NCBI GenBank assembly: GCA_963978545.1 | Contig: OZ021726.1 | Location: 29,112,459 to 29,176,458 of the forward strand | DNA: 64,000 bases | Source: Linyphia triangularis | Taxonomy: Eukaryota; Arthropoda; Arachnida; Araneae; Linyphiidae | Reading direction: 5' to 3' | Part shown: one piece after another, positions 39,600-51,899 of the stretch | Position numbering within the stretch: the stretch's first letter is position 1 | Layout of the letters: every line of letters begins with the position of its first letter | Notes under the pieces: model-generated | Database searches by the model: none | What the model saw: the letters and a program-made list of their open reading frames with translations, nothing else | Told to the model about the DNA's origin: nothing | Position numbers and translations under genes: made by a program

Positions 39600-42500
39600 A
39601 TTTAAATAAGTCAAAAACCTTACATTACAAAAACTAATGAATAAATATCAAATCCATAACATAAAATTAAACTTTTTTCATTCATACTCTGTGTCTTTCT
39701 GCATAACATCTATCACCTCAATTTGAGGATTTGATAACGAAAATCCAATATTGATTACACGAAGAGTTATCAAATTGCTTCTTGAGAAACCCGGAATTCC
39801 CATTCTTCATTAGTGTTCGGGTTTTTGTCAAATTTTTCAAAAAGATTTACACAATACATAGTTAATTTTTGACGAATTAGAGCTTGAAATAATTATTGTA
39901 TTGTTCAGTTTTAATTTCACCAGTCATGTATAATAAAAGTCAAAAGGTTTACATCACTAGTTGCTTGATATAAATCATTATTGAAATCAATAGTATCAAA
40001 CCAGTAAATTTGTTGCAATAGATAATCTAGATTGATAATTTTTATTTTTATTCATATCAAATAATTGTTGAAGAAGATCAGGGAATTGTGTTTGCAATTA
40101 TATTTTTCAGCGCAAACTTTTCGATTCCTAGTTTATGAATCCATAAGAAAAGTACAGGGCGAAAGAAAATTTTTACTATGACAAAAATATTATAACGCAA
40201 AAACTATTACAAATTTCAATTTATGATCTAATTAAGTATTCACCAATCATCTTTGTAAACTTTAACTTCAGTCTGTTTCATAGCTCGAAGAAAGACAAGT
40301 CAAAAATTCAATTCTCGCTACGTATTGGCCAGAAAAACAAATATATCACCATCTGCTTTTCTGGCCAGTGTCGCAGTGAGGCGATATATTACAATATGGT
40401 TTCATCACCAAGAGACAATATTCAACTTTATGTTGGTTGAATTTTTTAGTTGGAAAATAACCTTAAGTTAAAAAAAATTCTTCTTGATGTAAGATACACT
40501 TTTATTAATTTCAAGTTCAGAAATCATAATTAACTTTTTAAAAGAGTATATAACGCAATTCACGGCAGGTGGTTTAAGCTATTTCAACATTGCTAAAAGA
40601 AAGAATAATCACCTTTTCACAATAATAACAACCCCCACAGGGTTACCTACCAAACGAAAAAGAAATTTCATCAAGGATGAAATAAAAGCACCCCCGGATA
40701 CAATAAAAAAAAAATCTCTTTCGTGGCCTCTTTAAGAAACTTTTCGCCAACATGGTTCTTGAGCCAACCTGGGATAACCCACGAAAGCGGTACAACGGCT
40801 AACTACAAAGTGAACAAATATACTTTCATTTAAAATAAGAAGGGAAAAAAATACAAGAACTGAAAAGACAAAAAAGAAAAAAGATAAACTTCCTGCCGAG
40901 GGCCATAACTGTGCGGAACATATTATAGGTCTGCGTTTCACAATAGAGAATCGTCCTTAGCGGTTTGTGTTTTCCCGGCTTTTAAGACTGGTTGACAAAA
41001 TGTTCTCGTTACAGGTTATTAGCTGAGTACGGGTTGTTAGCTGAGTATTTGCACGCCCAATCGCCCCTGTCTTAAGACATCATTTACATCTGTTTAGGAA
41101 TTGAGTCTTGAAAAACTATTGATCAGGCTGACAGTTTTGATTGAAGTTTCTTAGTTTTGCAACTGTCACTTGCTTAGGGTTGGTTTCCTTTGTTTTTCAA
41201 ACACAAAAACGTTGTTGTTTTTCTTTCGGTGAAATATGTCTTCGAATGCGAATCAAACTCGAAAATGGTTCTTTTCTATTCATAAATCCCAGAATTAGTT
41301 TTATTAAGCTGAATTTACCAATGTTTTTGTAGTAAGTACTTTTCTACTATTTAAACTCGTTGAAAAAAGATAATGAGTTTTTACTTCATTTCATTAAATC
41401 TTGAAAAGAATACTTAATAATGTTTTCTTGTGAAAAGTCGTAATCTTTTTTAAGTTGGTAAATATTCTTACAACATTTTTATTTTCAATGTAGCTTTTTA
41501 ATCCAAATTATTAGAGAGGAAGAGAGATTAGTAATGAAACAAATCTTAAGATGAATTTAGTTCATCCAGCATTGTAACAACTACTAATATATATATATTT
41601 TTTTTTTTAAGTTTTAAAGTTTGAATTTAACAAAACAGTTACCAAACTCAAAACACACATCGAAATATTTAGGCATTTATAATTTTTATAAAATTAAACT
41701 TTTAACTAAAGTACTTTTGTCATTAATTAAATTCTACTGCATTTACAACAGTTTTCCAAATTGCTCTAATTGAAATTGAATAACAACCATTAAATATATT
41801 ACTTATCTTCAAAATTATTATATGAGGTAATTAGAAAGAGCTATAATTTAATTCTATACTAAAAATTATGTAGATTTTACCTTTTCAAATTATCTAGATA
41901 CATTTATAATAGTTAGAAAATAATAACATTTAAAGTTTTCAAAAAATATTGTGTAATATTTCACTTGCTTTTCTCTACTACTCTTGTAAAAAACTTTCTA
42001 TATATATAATTAATTGTAATAGTTCTTGTATTTAGAGTTTTTCATTTTTTTTCCTTACTTTATTTCTGACAAACATTATTCTAACAAATTTAAATAATAA
42101 ACTTTTAATTTTCAACATAGGGTAGTAGCAAATCTTATTTTTAATTCAATAAAACATTATATGAAATTTAATATAAATCTCAGAATCATTTATACAAAAA
42201 TATTAGTAATTTTAAAAAATATATAAGTAAATAGAAAAGAATCAATACTTATTGGCATTAATGAATCACGATTTAATGACATATCGAATCAATACATATA
42301 AAATTCGTAAAAACTCAGAAATAAAATTTTGACTTAAATTTTAATAACGGAAAATAATAGTTATTTTATTACAATTAATTGCAAATTTGTTTTGACCAAT
42401 AGTAACTGAAGTGTATTTAGGGCAAAATTAATTAAAATTATTCTAAAAGAAAAATGTTCAGAAAAATCAGAATTTTATTATATAAAAGTATTAGTTAAAA

Positions 42501-44100
42501 TCTGAAAAAAAAATTACTCATATCTTTGGCTGTGAATACATGAAAGTCATCTTGAAAAAATATTTTTCAAATCCATTTCAAATAAAAGTCATTAAAATGA
42601 ATATGAAATAATTTTATATAAATGTATGTAAAAAGAGTAAGTATGGATCAACAAATTTTTTTAATTGAAGGATTGAAAGAGATGTTCGAAAGAGCAAAAG
42701 TTACAAACAGAATTGAATTCTATCAATCGGAACAAACTTAACCTCACTCTAATCCCTTAATCACCTCACTTAAATCTCACCATTGCAATAAATAAATACT
42801 TTTTAATTCTAAAATTTACTTATACAGCAAATTTTAGGATGTGTACCCAAATTTTAAATGAAAATAAATTGATGATTTTACTATTTATTTTTTCGGCAGT
42901 GGTATTTTAGTTATAAATATTTACACACCTGGTGTGTAATATTTATCCTCTTTACAGCAGCTTTAAGTGCTAAATCATATACTATATTATACATTAATTT
43001 ACAGTGCTCTGAAACATGTTTCTGTGTGAATTAAAAACAGTTTATTATACCATTTTGATGTGTGTTTTGTGTTGAATAAAATATGTATCTTTAATTTTTC
43101 ATATTGCTGTGTGATATGTTTAGTTAAAATATGTTTGCACAGTACGCAATAAAACAAATTCTTTTCTAGAGGGTTGTTTACTAAATAAGTCCAACTTAAT
43201 AAAATTGAAAATTGCGAAACGAACCCCTATATTTTCTTTACTATTCGATGTAGAATATTTCATTTACCCTAAATATAAAATTTCAATTCATTGTATTGAA
43301 AATAAACCACGTCATTTACGAGGAAAGGGAAATCTCAATATTGAGAAAAGTAATTTTCAGGTCCCGATCTGAAAGAAGAAGAAAACAGACGCGTATTTGA
43401 AAACGTTGCAGGTAATCGTCTAAAATTACCTGAAAACTACTTTCATTTATTGCGCCATAATTAAAAAGAGACTAATACTAAATTAGTAAAGAAAATCAAT
43501 CAGAATTTAACTTTAATGTAACATAATTAACGAAGTTGAAGAAGTACGAACTTCATACGCAGTCCAATTAAGGTTAGAATAAAATAAAATTGATAGTAAA
43601 ATTGACAAATATGAAATTGTTAGGTTATGGTTTTATCGGACATTGATAAAAAATACTTGATGCCAATTACACTAATTAGGTCACTCTTATTTTTTATACG
43701 TTTTACTAACCTAAGAAAAAGTTATTAAAATGCTTTATTTATTATTTAAATTCATTATATGATCTATATGTTTAATATAATTTATTATTTGAAACTTTGG
43801 GTATATTTTCAACATAATAGAATATTGCTTACAAATAAAACCTCTCTATTACCTCTCTATTATTTGAGATACGAATATAAACTTTATTACTTTAATTGCG
43901 TTTTATGTAAATAATCCCTTCCCCATAAAATCTCATCGGTATGGAGATTTACCATATTTTTTACTTAAGGTTGTAATCTATAAGATAACTGTATAATATG
44001 TGTTTCGGTGTCAATCTGAAATATACACAAATAGCCTAGCGACCTATAAGGTCTACTATAGTTTTGAACACAATTTGGTCCTTATTTATTTTTCATTGTG
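39600..44100. other. Long AT-rich stretch, no gene seen
   Basis: About 4.5 kb with no splice-supported exon and no named repeat. 40600-41110 is a little GC-richer. The frame at 41141 resembling a signal peptide begins at TTG and has no ATG. Confidence 0.55.
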
Positions 44101-44112
44101 TAAACTATTACA

Positions 44113-44142
44113 CTAGCCCTTATTTCAAGGAATAAGGGCTAG
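44113..44142. repeat. Perfect hairpin with 12-bp arms
   Basis: CTAGCCCTTATT, loop TCAAGG, AATAAGGGCTAG. Confidence 0.85.
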
Positions 44143-44639
44143 ATAATGCCTTAGATAATGGTTTTTATCCCCTACAGTCCAAGAAGCGAGTGCAAGGTAG
44201 CCCATCGAAAATCATTCTGAAATTTTTGTGTAAAGAAATGCTCGTATATTATGAATTAACTGGTTTGCGCTGGGGCAAAAGAGGGCGAAACTGTTAAAAA
44301 AATGAGCTTTGAATGATTTGCACAAAATTTAATTTCTAAATATGTCATAACTTTCCAAATAATGAGCATTCTTTCTTTATCTGGTTATCCACCGCAATTA
44401 AATTTTCAATGATGAAATGCGCAGACAATTTCAGATCGATGGTGCCCATTACTTGCCACTTTTAAAAATAAGCCAAGTTGGAGATAAATATATTCGTCAT
44501 CATTGAAGTTATATTTATTGCCAGCTTGGCTAACTTTTAAAGATGTAAGTATTGGACACCAACAATGTGAAATCGTCTTTACATGGGCACAAAATGAAAA
44601 CACCGCCCAATTGGCGAAATTGGCGACGTTCTTCACTAG

Positions 44640-45405
44640 AAATTACTTTGTCTTTTCCTGCGAGTGAAACTGAAAATAATCAATCGTTGATGGGTGATGC
44701 TCAAAGGCAGAGAGCTCTGTGTTAAACACTTTGTGTACCGGTGCCCTTTAAATTTATTATCTCTTGGAGCAGGCCATTTTCTGTGGTGCCTCATGAATGG
44801 TAAAAGCATTCAGTAAAACACACGAAACTCCTGAGCAACTGAATATTAATCCACCGTGGCGTTAAAAACAGGAGACTATATGGACACGTATTAATAGGTG
44901 AGCGTCCACCTGATACTGATAACAAAAATACGTACTAATGCGTGAACGGATCACAAAGTGTTAAAGGCACTTGTTTTTCAACTTTTTACGCTTTTATCGC
45001 ATTTCTACGGGAATTTTTAAGTTGGGGATGTTTAAAACACCTTAAGAAACATTAGCACTGAGATTTGAAACAAAATCGTTACAGGCGTTTCTTAGAAATT
45101 GCTGAAAAACATGATTTTTTCTTGATATTTCATGATTTTAACCTTATGCGTATGCGCAATTTTAACAAAACCTTTAGAGTAGGTCCCATGGCTACCACTA
45201 ACCCACACACCAAATTTGAAAATGGTAGGTCAGTTTGTTCGGGAGTTATGTTGACCACAGACACACAGACATTTTGCTAGACCACTTTTTTGAAATCCGG
45301 ATGATCCAAAATGTAGAGTAGTGCAAAAAAAATCGCCTTTTTTTTACCGCATTCTATACGTTCATTACCCTATGTATACATGTGGGTAATTGAAAGTAAT
45401 TACTA
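44640..45405 (+). mobile_element. Dispersed repeat family, copy 2
   Basis: Aligns with copy 1 (26223-26990) from GTGAAACTGA through CGGGAGTTATGTTGACCACA to the palindromic end CCCTATGTATACATGTGGGT. Interrupted at 44726-44960 by a MITE. The left end is unclear; related sequence (GGCGAAATTGGCGACG) lies just upstream. Confidence 0.7.
44726..44960. mobile_element. 235-bp MITE with TTAA target duplication
   Basis: TTAA lies on both sides (44722-44725 and 44961-44964). Termini are inverted repeats: (A)CACTTTGTGTACCGG and, inverted from the right, CACTTTGTGATCCG. The paralogous repeat at 26512 has CTCTGTGTTAAAGGCA without the insert, so the boundary and the TTAA duplication are directly visible. 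TTAA duplication is characteristic of piggyBac-type insertion. No coding capacity. Confidence 0.88.
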
Positions 45406-45409
45406 AAAT

Positions 45410-46190
45410 ATATTAATTATTCAGCCAATTTATAAAAAAAGTTAATTTCTCTTTTTAACATCAATTTTGTTATCTCTTTTCTATCATTTAAATAACTTTA
45501 TGAAATTTGTGAAATTGAATTAAAAATTGTGAAATTCCACATTTTGGCTTTTTTTTTTTGGATTCTGAATTTAAATATTGAGTTTGCCATTGTACTTTTT
45601 AAAGTTTGGTTTAGTTTTAATATGTAGACGACTTCTCATCACAAACAAAAATATACATAATTATTAAAAATGTTCGATGAATTACAACGGTATTTTTTTC
45701 TATCAATTAGAACACAAAATATAGATATCGTAAGGATTTTTTTTTTCTTTTTTGCGTATTATACAAACCAAAATGTTAATATCAATACTTTATCGAAATA
45801 AACTAATTTCTAATCTGAAAAGTATCATAGCCCATGTCATTGAATACTGAAAGACATTTATTCCAAATTCCAATTACGATATCATAGCAACCTAGTTTTT
45901 TAAATCACGACTTTAATATAAAACGTTCAGCTATCGATGTGTGGTCGAACAGCGTTTTGAAACATATCCGGTAATTGTTTTACATTTAATGATTACACCT
46001 TAAAATTGTTTTATATCTGACCTATATAAAGAACGAATTAGATAAGATTCTTGACATGAGGCAATATGGTCCTTTTTTTATATGATTGAGTCATCAAAAT
46101 TCTTGATGATGTATCATAAAAATATTGAATTTCAATAGTTATTGTTTTCAGTACTAAGAGTATTACGCAAAGTCGAGATTTATTTCTAAT
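45410..46190. other. No gene seen
   Basis: AT-rich with T tracts near 45550 and 45739. Confidence 0.5.
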
Positions 46191-46431
46191 CTTTGAATTC
46201 TAATGATTCTTTTGGTAAAAAAAATACTTCTTTGCCTACTTTTCTCTATTGAATTTTATTTGAAATATTCTGAGTGTTTGTTTCAGTTGTACTTACGAAA
46301 CATTAACCATAACACATACCTCGTAGAGTATAGTTTTACACGTGGTAAATTTCAGACCACAACTCTAATATCCAAGCAGGTAAAGATTGTAGCAATGACC
46401 TTGAACAGAATTAGGCACCTATTTCAGGTGT

Positions 46432-46536
46432 ATGGCTCAGAATATTCATTTACAGATCATTATAATTCGCAGAATGTAGCACATCTAGAAGATTACCAAG
46501 AATCGGCGGCTCATAAAAAAGGATGGAAAAAATGTA
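46432..46536 (+). CDS. Candidate isolated coding exon (weak)
   Basis: It lies between a good acceptor (CCTATTTCAG) and a good donor (AAAT|GTAAGTC). One frame is open throughout and reads VYGSEYSFTDHYNSQN, then HKKGWKK. The same frame continues openly on both sides for 135 codons. Composition is less AT-biased than random frames here. No partner exon or start is found, so this could be chance or a decayed transposon. Function unknown. Confidence 0.22.
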
Positions 46537-46614
46537 AGTCAAAAAACTTGCATCATAAACTTGTAAAAAGCACAACTTGGAAACTAGTTAACAAATCAAC
46601 GTATATCTAAAGAG

Positions 46615-47999
46615 GAAGGTTTGAAGGATTGTGAGGAAAGTTTGAGATTTAGTAAAACACAATTTTTTTTTAATTAAAGTAATTTAGAGTTTGTGATTAA
46701 TGATTACTATAATTGCCAGAAAATTGGAAAGGTTACTTTTGGTTTCATTTGGAATTTCACTCTTCTACTTCTCGTCCGTTGAAAAAGTTGGCTAAAGAAA
46801 GAGTTTCGAATAATAAATAAAAGTAACATATATTTTTATTGTTTAAATAAGCATGGGTATATAACGAAGCTACCATGTGTGACAGTTCCTCTTACTTCTG
46901 TGAGACATACGTATACCCTAGAACATTATTATTTTTTTAATATTGAGTTTAAAAATCCATTTATTTTTACGGTAGTTAGAGGGTATATGTTTAAAATCAT
47001 TTCATAAAAAAAAATCGAATTTTGGCAATTGTTAATTTGTTAATACAGCTTTATTAGCTAATTGGTACCTTTTTCAAACAATAATATATCAAATTCTAAA
47101 TTTCTTAGAAAGGCAATTCCACTTGGAAATCATTTGAAATATTATTCTTCATGTTTTGAAACTTAATTAAGTTCCTAACATAGAATAGGTATGTTACAAT
47201 TTATTTTGTGTGCAAAGATGATAAAAATCAATATTTTCAAAGAATTATAAGTTTTAAAAATCACTAAAAATTCAATTTCTCAACCAATGTTATATAATTT
47301 AGTTTCAAAACATCTAACATATTATATAAATTACTATGATATAAAAAAAATTATAATTGAATATTATGTTGTTAAATTATCATTGTTTGAATAAAGCCTG
47401 ACATGATCAAAATACAGTTGGTCAGAAAACAGGTTTTAAATTTTAGAAGCTTAGTACCAAACAGCGGTAGTACCTACACCTTAAGTATAGGTAAGTTAAG
47501 TTAAGTAAGGGTATACGTACACCGTACGATTGCAGTTTTGATAAGAAAGAATAATACTTTGGTAATTTTAAATTTGTTTGACTTAATACAGAATGCAGCT
47601 CAGTGATAATTACTTTTTAACCAATATATGACAAAAAAGTTTATGAGCAAAATAGTTGGTATTGTAAGTGTTTCATTATCATTACCTAAAATCATAAATT
47701 TAAAAAGTGCAAAAAGTTTGGATGTAAAAATCAAGGATGTATGCCTAACTTCTCTAAATCTCATACATAGTCGATTTAATTGTATATTTGTAGAAAAAAG
47801 CAAGTAATTTTCTATCCATTACATTTGCATACTTCAAAATGAAATCATTATAGAAGCGATAATTTGTATTTAATACATTTCTTTTAACGAGATCTAACAC
47901 TTTTTATTTTTCTACATTGAAAAATAATCTAAATAAATCTATATTTGCAGTTAACTACTAAGTTTGTCTAAAAAACATTTGTAATCGTTATCGTCATTA

Positions 48000-48032
<33 letters not shown>

Positions 48033-48410
48033 GTAACGACTTTGCTTTCATTTGCAAATGAATAAAAGTCAATCACGAGAAATCCAAGCAGTTTGCCTTA
48101 ACCTGAAATTTCAATAGATAAATTAGATTCAATAAATGGAATTCTGTAGCCCAAACTCAATATATTACGAGCCACAATGTTGTCTATAATTATTTATCGG
48201 ACATCACTGAATGTTATATCGTATAATATTGACTCAATTCCAACAGACCTAAGACCCAAAATGCCAAAATGGAAAGAACCCTCTAAACTATAATGTCAAA
48301 TTCGTATTAATTTGAAGCTCAAAAGAAAAAAAAATACTGATAAATTAGTATTTTAATTTCTCATGTAATAATATACAAAAATTACTCGTTACACTAAATA
48401 CCTTCCTAGA
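46615..48410. other. No gene seen
   Basis: AT-rich; a T tract of 28 lies at 48001-48028 and short GTAAGTTAAGTTAAG repeats near 47490. Confidence 0.5.
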
Positions 48411-48422
48411 GTTCCAAACACA

Positions 48423-49151
48423 CAGGTGTGCAAACAGGGGGAGATTTTTTTAAGGTTAGAACTCTCCTTATGACTCCTAATGATGTCTTATGAATGAATA
48501 ATAAAGCATCGTAAATAATTTAAAAAGAATACGTATTTAGTTTACCATCATTCAGAGTAAGCCTAATGTATCACAATAAAGCAACAATTAGCACCAAGAA
48601 CTTTAAAATAAATAACTTATTTATAATGACATTAAAAAATCATTTTACGTTATGTTTTGTCTAATTAGGTCTAGTATAAACTTTATTTAAAATATTAAAA
48701 ATATGAATGTTTTCATTTTTTCCAAAATCTCGTAATTGTGTTTCAATGCTAAGTGGCCCTTGAATTTCAAGAGCCTTAAATATCTAATAAAATTAGCATA
48801 ATATTTTATTGGAGTTTATTCGTTCGAATAAAAACATTACTCACTCTCTAGAATTTAAACAAACAACAAAAATATCTGAATAATTTATTGTAATATGCAT
48901 AATACGGGGGATATAGATAAAATGCAGTCCCATGTTGGGGATGTTTTGGCTCGAATACTGGACAAAAACAATTCCAATATTTTGGCATAAGTAAGTGAGA
49001 GATTAAGACACTCCAAAAATATTGATTACTTTGGACAAGTACGGGGTGAGAAAGTTGAGCACATGCGTTGTTTTTTATAGAGAAACTCAGGAACAAACTT
49101 AGAGCTTGATTGAAAATCCCTCCCACAGAAATTTTTCTGGCTGCGCCCCTG
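48423..49151. mobile_element. hAT-like non-autonomous element
   Basis: The right end, read inward, is CAGGGGCGCAGCCAGAAAA, a typical hAT terminus. The left end is CAGGTGTGCAAACAGGGGG, matching at about 11 of the first 15 positions. Flanks CAAACACA (48415-48422) and CATACACA (49152-49159) fit an 8-bp duplication with one mismatch. The long minus-strand frame inside (to 48848) shows no transposase motif. Confidence 0.6.
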
Positions 49152-49159
49152 CATACACA

Positions 49160-51060
49160 ATTATACACACCAACAACTGCTCTTTTGAAATCGCTAATAA
49201 GTATAAGATGATATTTACTCAACATAAAATCTCGCCAAAACCCTGCTACAAATCATAGCCCCGTTGGGTTTTCCCTTCAAGCTATATATCCTAACCTACT
49301 TTCTAAAAGGCGGGAACTTGTCTCCTAGATCATCGTGACCCAATGTATAAAGTCTCGTCACCGTCCTTTTTTTTTCTTTTTTTTTTTCTTCTTTTTTTTT
49401 TAAATAGATCATCTCATCAGATACCTAGTGCTAGCTCTTGCACCTGTTGGATAGAAGGGGTTTTCCATTCATAATCTCTGACAGAGAATTATCTTCGGCT
49501 GTAGGGTTTTTCCAATGACTTCTCACACATTGCTATTCAAAATGTGTTCGAACATCTCGGGGAGTGTTCAAAAAGTACGTAAACGATAAACATCGATCAT
49601 TTTCGGTCAAGCAGAGGTTCAGTGTTGATGACTTCGGATCCTGAAGCAGTCCCCAGGTATTATGTCCAACTCGGCACGTGATTCGGAGAAGTATGTAGGT
49701 GATTATTCACTTTTTCAGAGATATCGGTTTCTGTCACATTTGTATTTTAAAGCTATTCTTTGAAACGACAGCATGTCCTGACTTCTTCTACTGTCATTAT
49801 TGCCTCCGACCACCCTGAGTTTCAAGGGCAAGGTAAGGTCGCTCTCCAGACAATATAACGTCCGGCCGTCTGCGTCTGATCAGTTATATTTTTAACAGTT
49901 TGTGTCTGATTATTTTTGAAAGGGGTCTGACAACTTATGATCAATCTTGTGATAATATACTAATATAAGCTCTTTTTTTTAAGTTAATTCAGCTATTAAT
50001 ATAAAAAATACACCAACAGGTGCTTAGATGTGTGACTATTAGCTTTGGGATAATTACTTAAGTTTGACTAATTAAGACTACAGCTGAGAAGTTAAAAATT
50101 TGCATATTTAGAAAGAAACTAATAGAATTGTTAATACGAAAAATTCAGAAAAATTTGTCATGAAATCAATCCATATGGCCAATCCTCTGACTACCCAATA
50201 CGTTCTAACCTAAAGGCAAATGAAATCATAGATAAAGTTACAGTGCATATCAACCAGAGTGTACGCAACTATTAAAATAGTTGTATTTGCGTATGCATTA
50301 AAAAATTCCGTAATGGTTGAGTGATAATTTTATTGAAATATATTAAAACCGGATTTTAATAAACGTGTTTAAGTTTATGTACAAATCTATGACAACTGTC
50401 CATTAGGTTTACAATTCAAACGATGTAAATGTATTCCTTACATAAAACAGACATTAATATATTTTGGCAAATAGCCTATACATATACTTTTATTCAAATG
50501 CTATTATACGATACATTGGGCCATCAGTGTCAATTTATCACAACAATCTAAAGGCTCGTGGTAATTAACTAATCTGATTCCTTCAACCTTATTCACAACT
50601 ATTCAAGTTACTTCTCCTCATCTATCTCAGACATTACACCAGAGTCCTTACTTAAGTTGGAGTAAAGCATAAAAACTTCGTACCAAAGTACGCACGATAT
50701 TGCTACAACTCATAATCAACTCATGATCAACGTTTAATGTATGCCCACTCCTAACAGACTTACTACATTTTCTTCTCACATCAATTCTACAAGAAATGAG
50801 AAGTAAGCCAAATGGAGTAGGTAGAAGATTTAAACAGGGATTAATAAGGCACTCGCTGAAGGCTTTTTCCGTTAGATGGATGATCTAACATCTTAGCCTG
50901 TGAAATACAGTGTCATACCACAGACACTTTCGAGAACTATCGGTGCATGCGCGGTATGAAGAGTGCCACTTAAAGATTCCAATAGAATCTCTTATGCGAC
51001 AGCAATCTGTGGAGGCACTCTAACTCTTTTATTTATTAGAGTTAGTATTTAAGGTCGCCA
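49160..51060. other. Mixed stretch, unclassified
   Basis: 49230-49870 is GC-richer and contains GGAGTGTTCAAAAAGTACG (49560), resembling ends of some mariner-type elements, but no inverse partner is seen. The rest is AT-rich. 50880-51020 is also GC-richer. No gene is supported. Confidence 0.4.
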
Positions 51061-51061
51061 C

Positions 51062-51196
51062 TCACCTTTGATATCGCTTCTGGGAATAAATCTGTACTTA
51101 TCAGTTGTTCTGTATTCTCCTCGTTCTCTTTGTTTTAGCCCTTCTATCTGGCATTCTGAATATGAGAGTGGCATAAAGGAGTCATGGATTTTTTTT
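51062..51196 (-). CDS. Candidate first coding exon (weak)
   Basis: On the minus strand an ATG near 51180 starts an open frame (MPLSYSECQIEGLKQRE, then YRTTDKYRFIPRSDIK) that runs into a perfect donor AAAG|GTGAGTGG. G+C is higher than in the flanks. A 26-base A tract lies immediately upstream, which is odd for a promoter or acceptor and may mark an inserted retro-sequence. No downstream exon was found. Confidence 0.2.
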
Positions 51197-51213
51197 TTTT
51201 TTTTTTTTTTTTT
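51188..51213. repeat. T homopolymer (about 26)
   Basis: One of many long A/T homopolymers in the window. Adjacent to the weak exon candidate at 51062. Confidence 0.9.
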
Positions 51214-51793
51214 TCCAGCAGGGTACGTTTTTCTTAAGTACTTAGTGGATTCAGATAATTTTCGTTACATGTTAGAATAATTTCATAAATATTGGGTAGA
51301 TAAGAATATTTTCGAGAATAATGAAATTGCATACAAAAAAATTTTGCCTTTAAGTCTCTTTTTCTGGGTCAGAACTGAAGGTTATATCAGAATATTCTCT
51401 ATAATAGGAATTTTTCAATGTAAGGGTAAAGTTTTTACTAAATTTGATTTTTATATTCTTGAGATATATGTAACTCATTTAATACTGTATTGCTATTTAA
51501 TAGTGTACTTAATTTCTTATATAACTTTAAATGTATTACTTATATAATATCTAGTAATCAATGTAGTACTTACTTAATGCCTTATATACTGCTCAATGAA
51601 GTACTAATTTAAAGTGTCTTTAATTATTTTAACCGTTCAAAAACAAAACATTTTTATGTCCAATTCAATTTCAAATACTATCCATCCTTACAAAAGGACA
51701 CATATCAATGTTACAACAAAGCATGATATAAATTTAATCATGATATCACTTCATTATTAATAATTTATTTAAAATCTCCCATATAAAAAGACC

Positions 51794-51865
51794 ATTAGCC
51801 AATATCGGAAAAATGGGTTCCGGAAGATTGGTCAATCCTAGCCGAAATTCGAGCATCGTTCCAAC
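51794..51865 (+). repeat. Dispersed repeat, copy B
   Basis: CCAATATCGGAAAAATGGGT, CCGGAAGATTGGTCAATCCT: same family as 14861-14936, also followed by low-complexity sequence (T tract). Confidence 0.6.
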
Positions 51866-51899
51866 CACCATTTTTTTTTTTTTTTAAATTAACAAGTCA

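Noticed and set aside
41141..41332. Signal-peptide-like frame (MKFLSFATVTCLG)
   Set aside because: The start codon is TTG, not ATG, in a eukaryotic sequence; no promoter or downstream exon was found.
48848..49225. 125-residue minus-strand frame
   Set aside because: Runs across the hAT-like terminus CAGGGGCGCAGCC and shows no transposase motif; best explained as repeat DNA.
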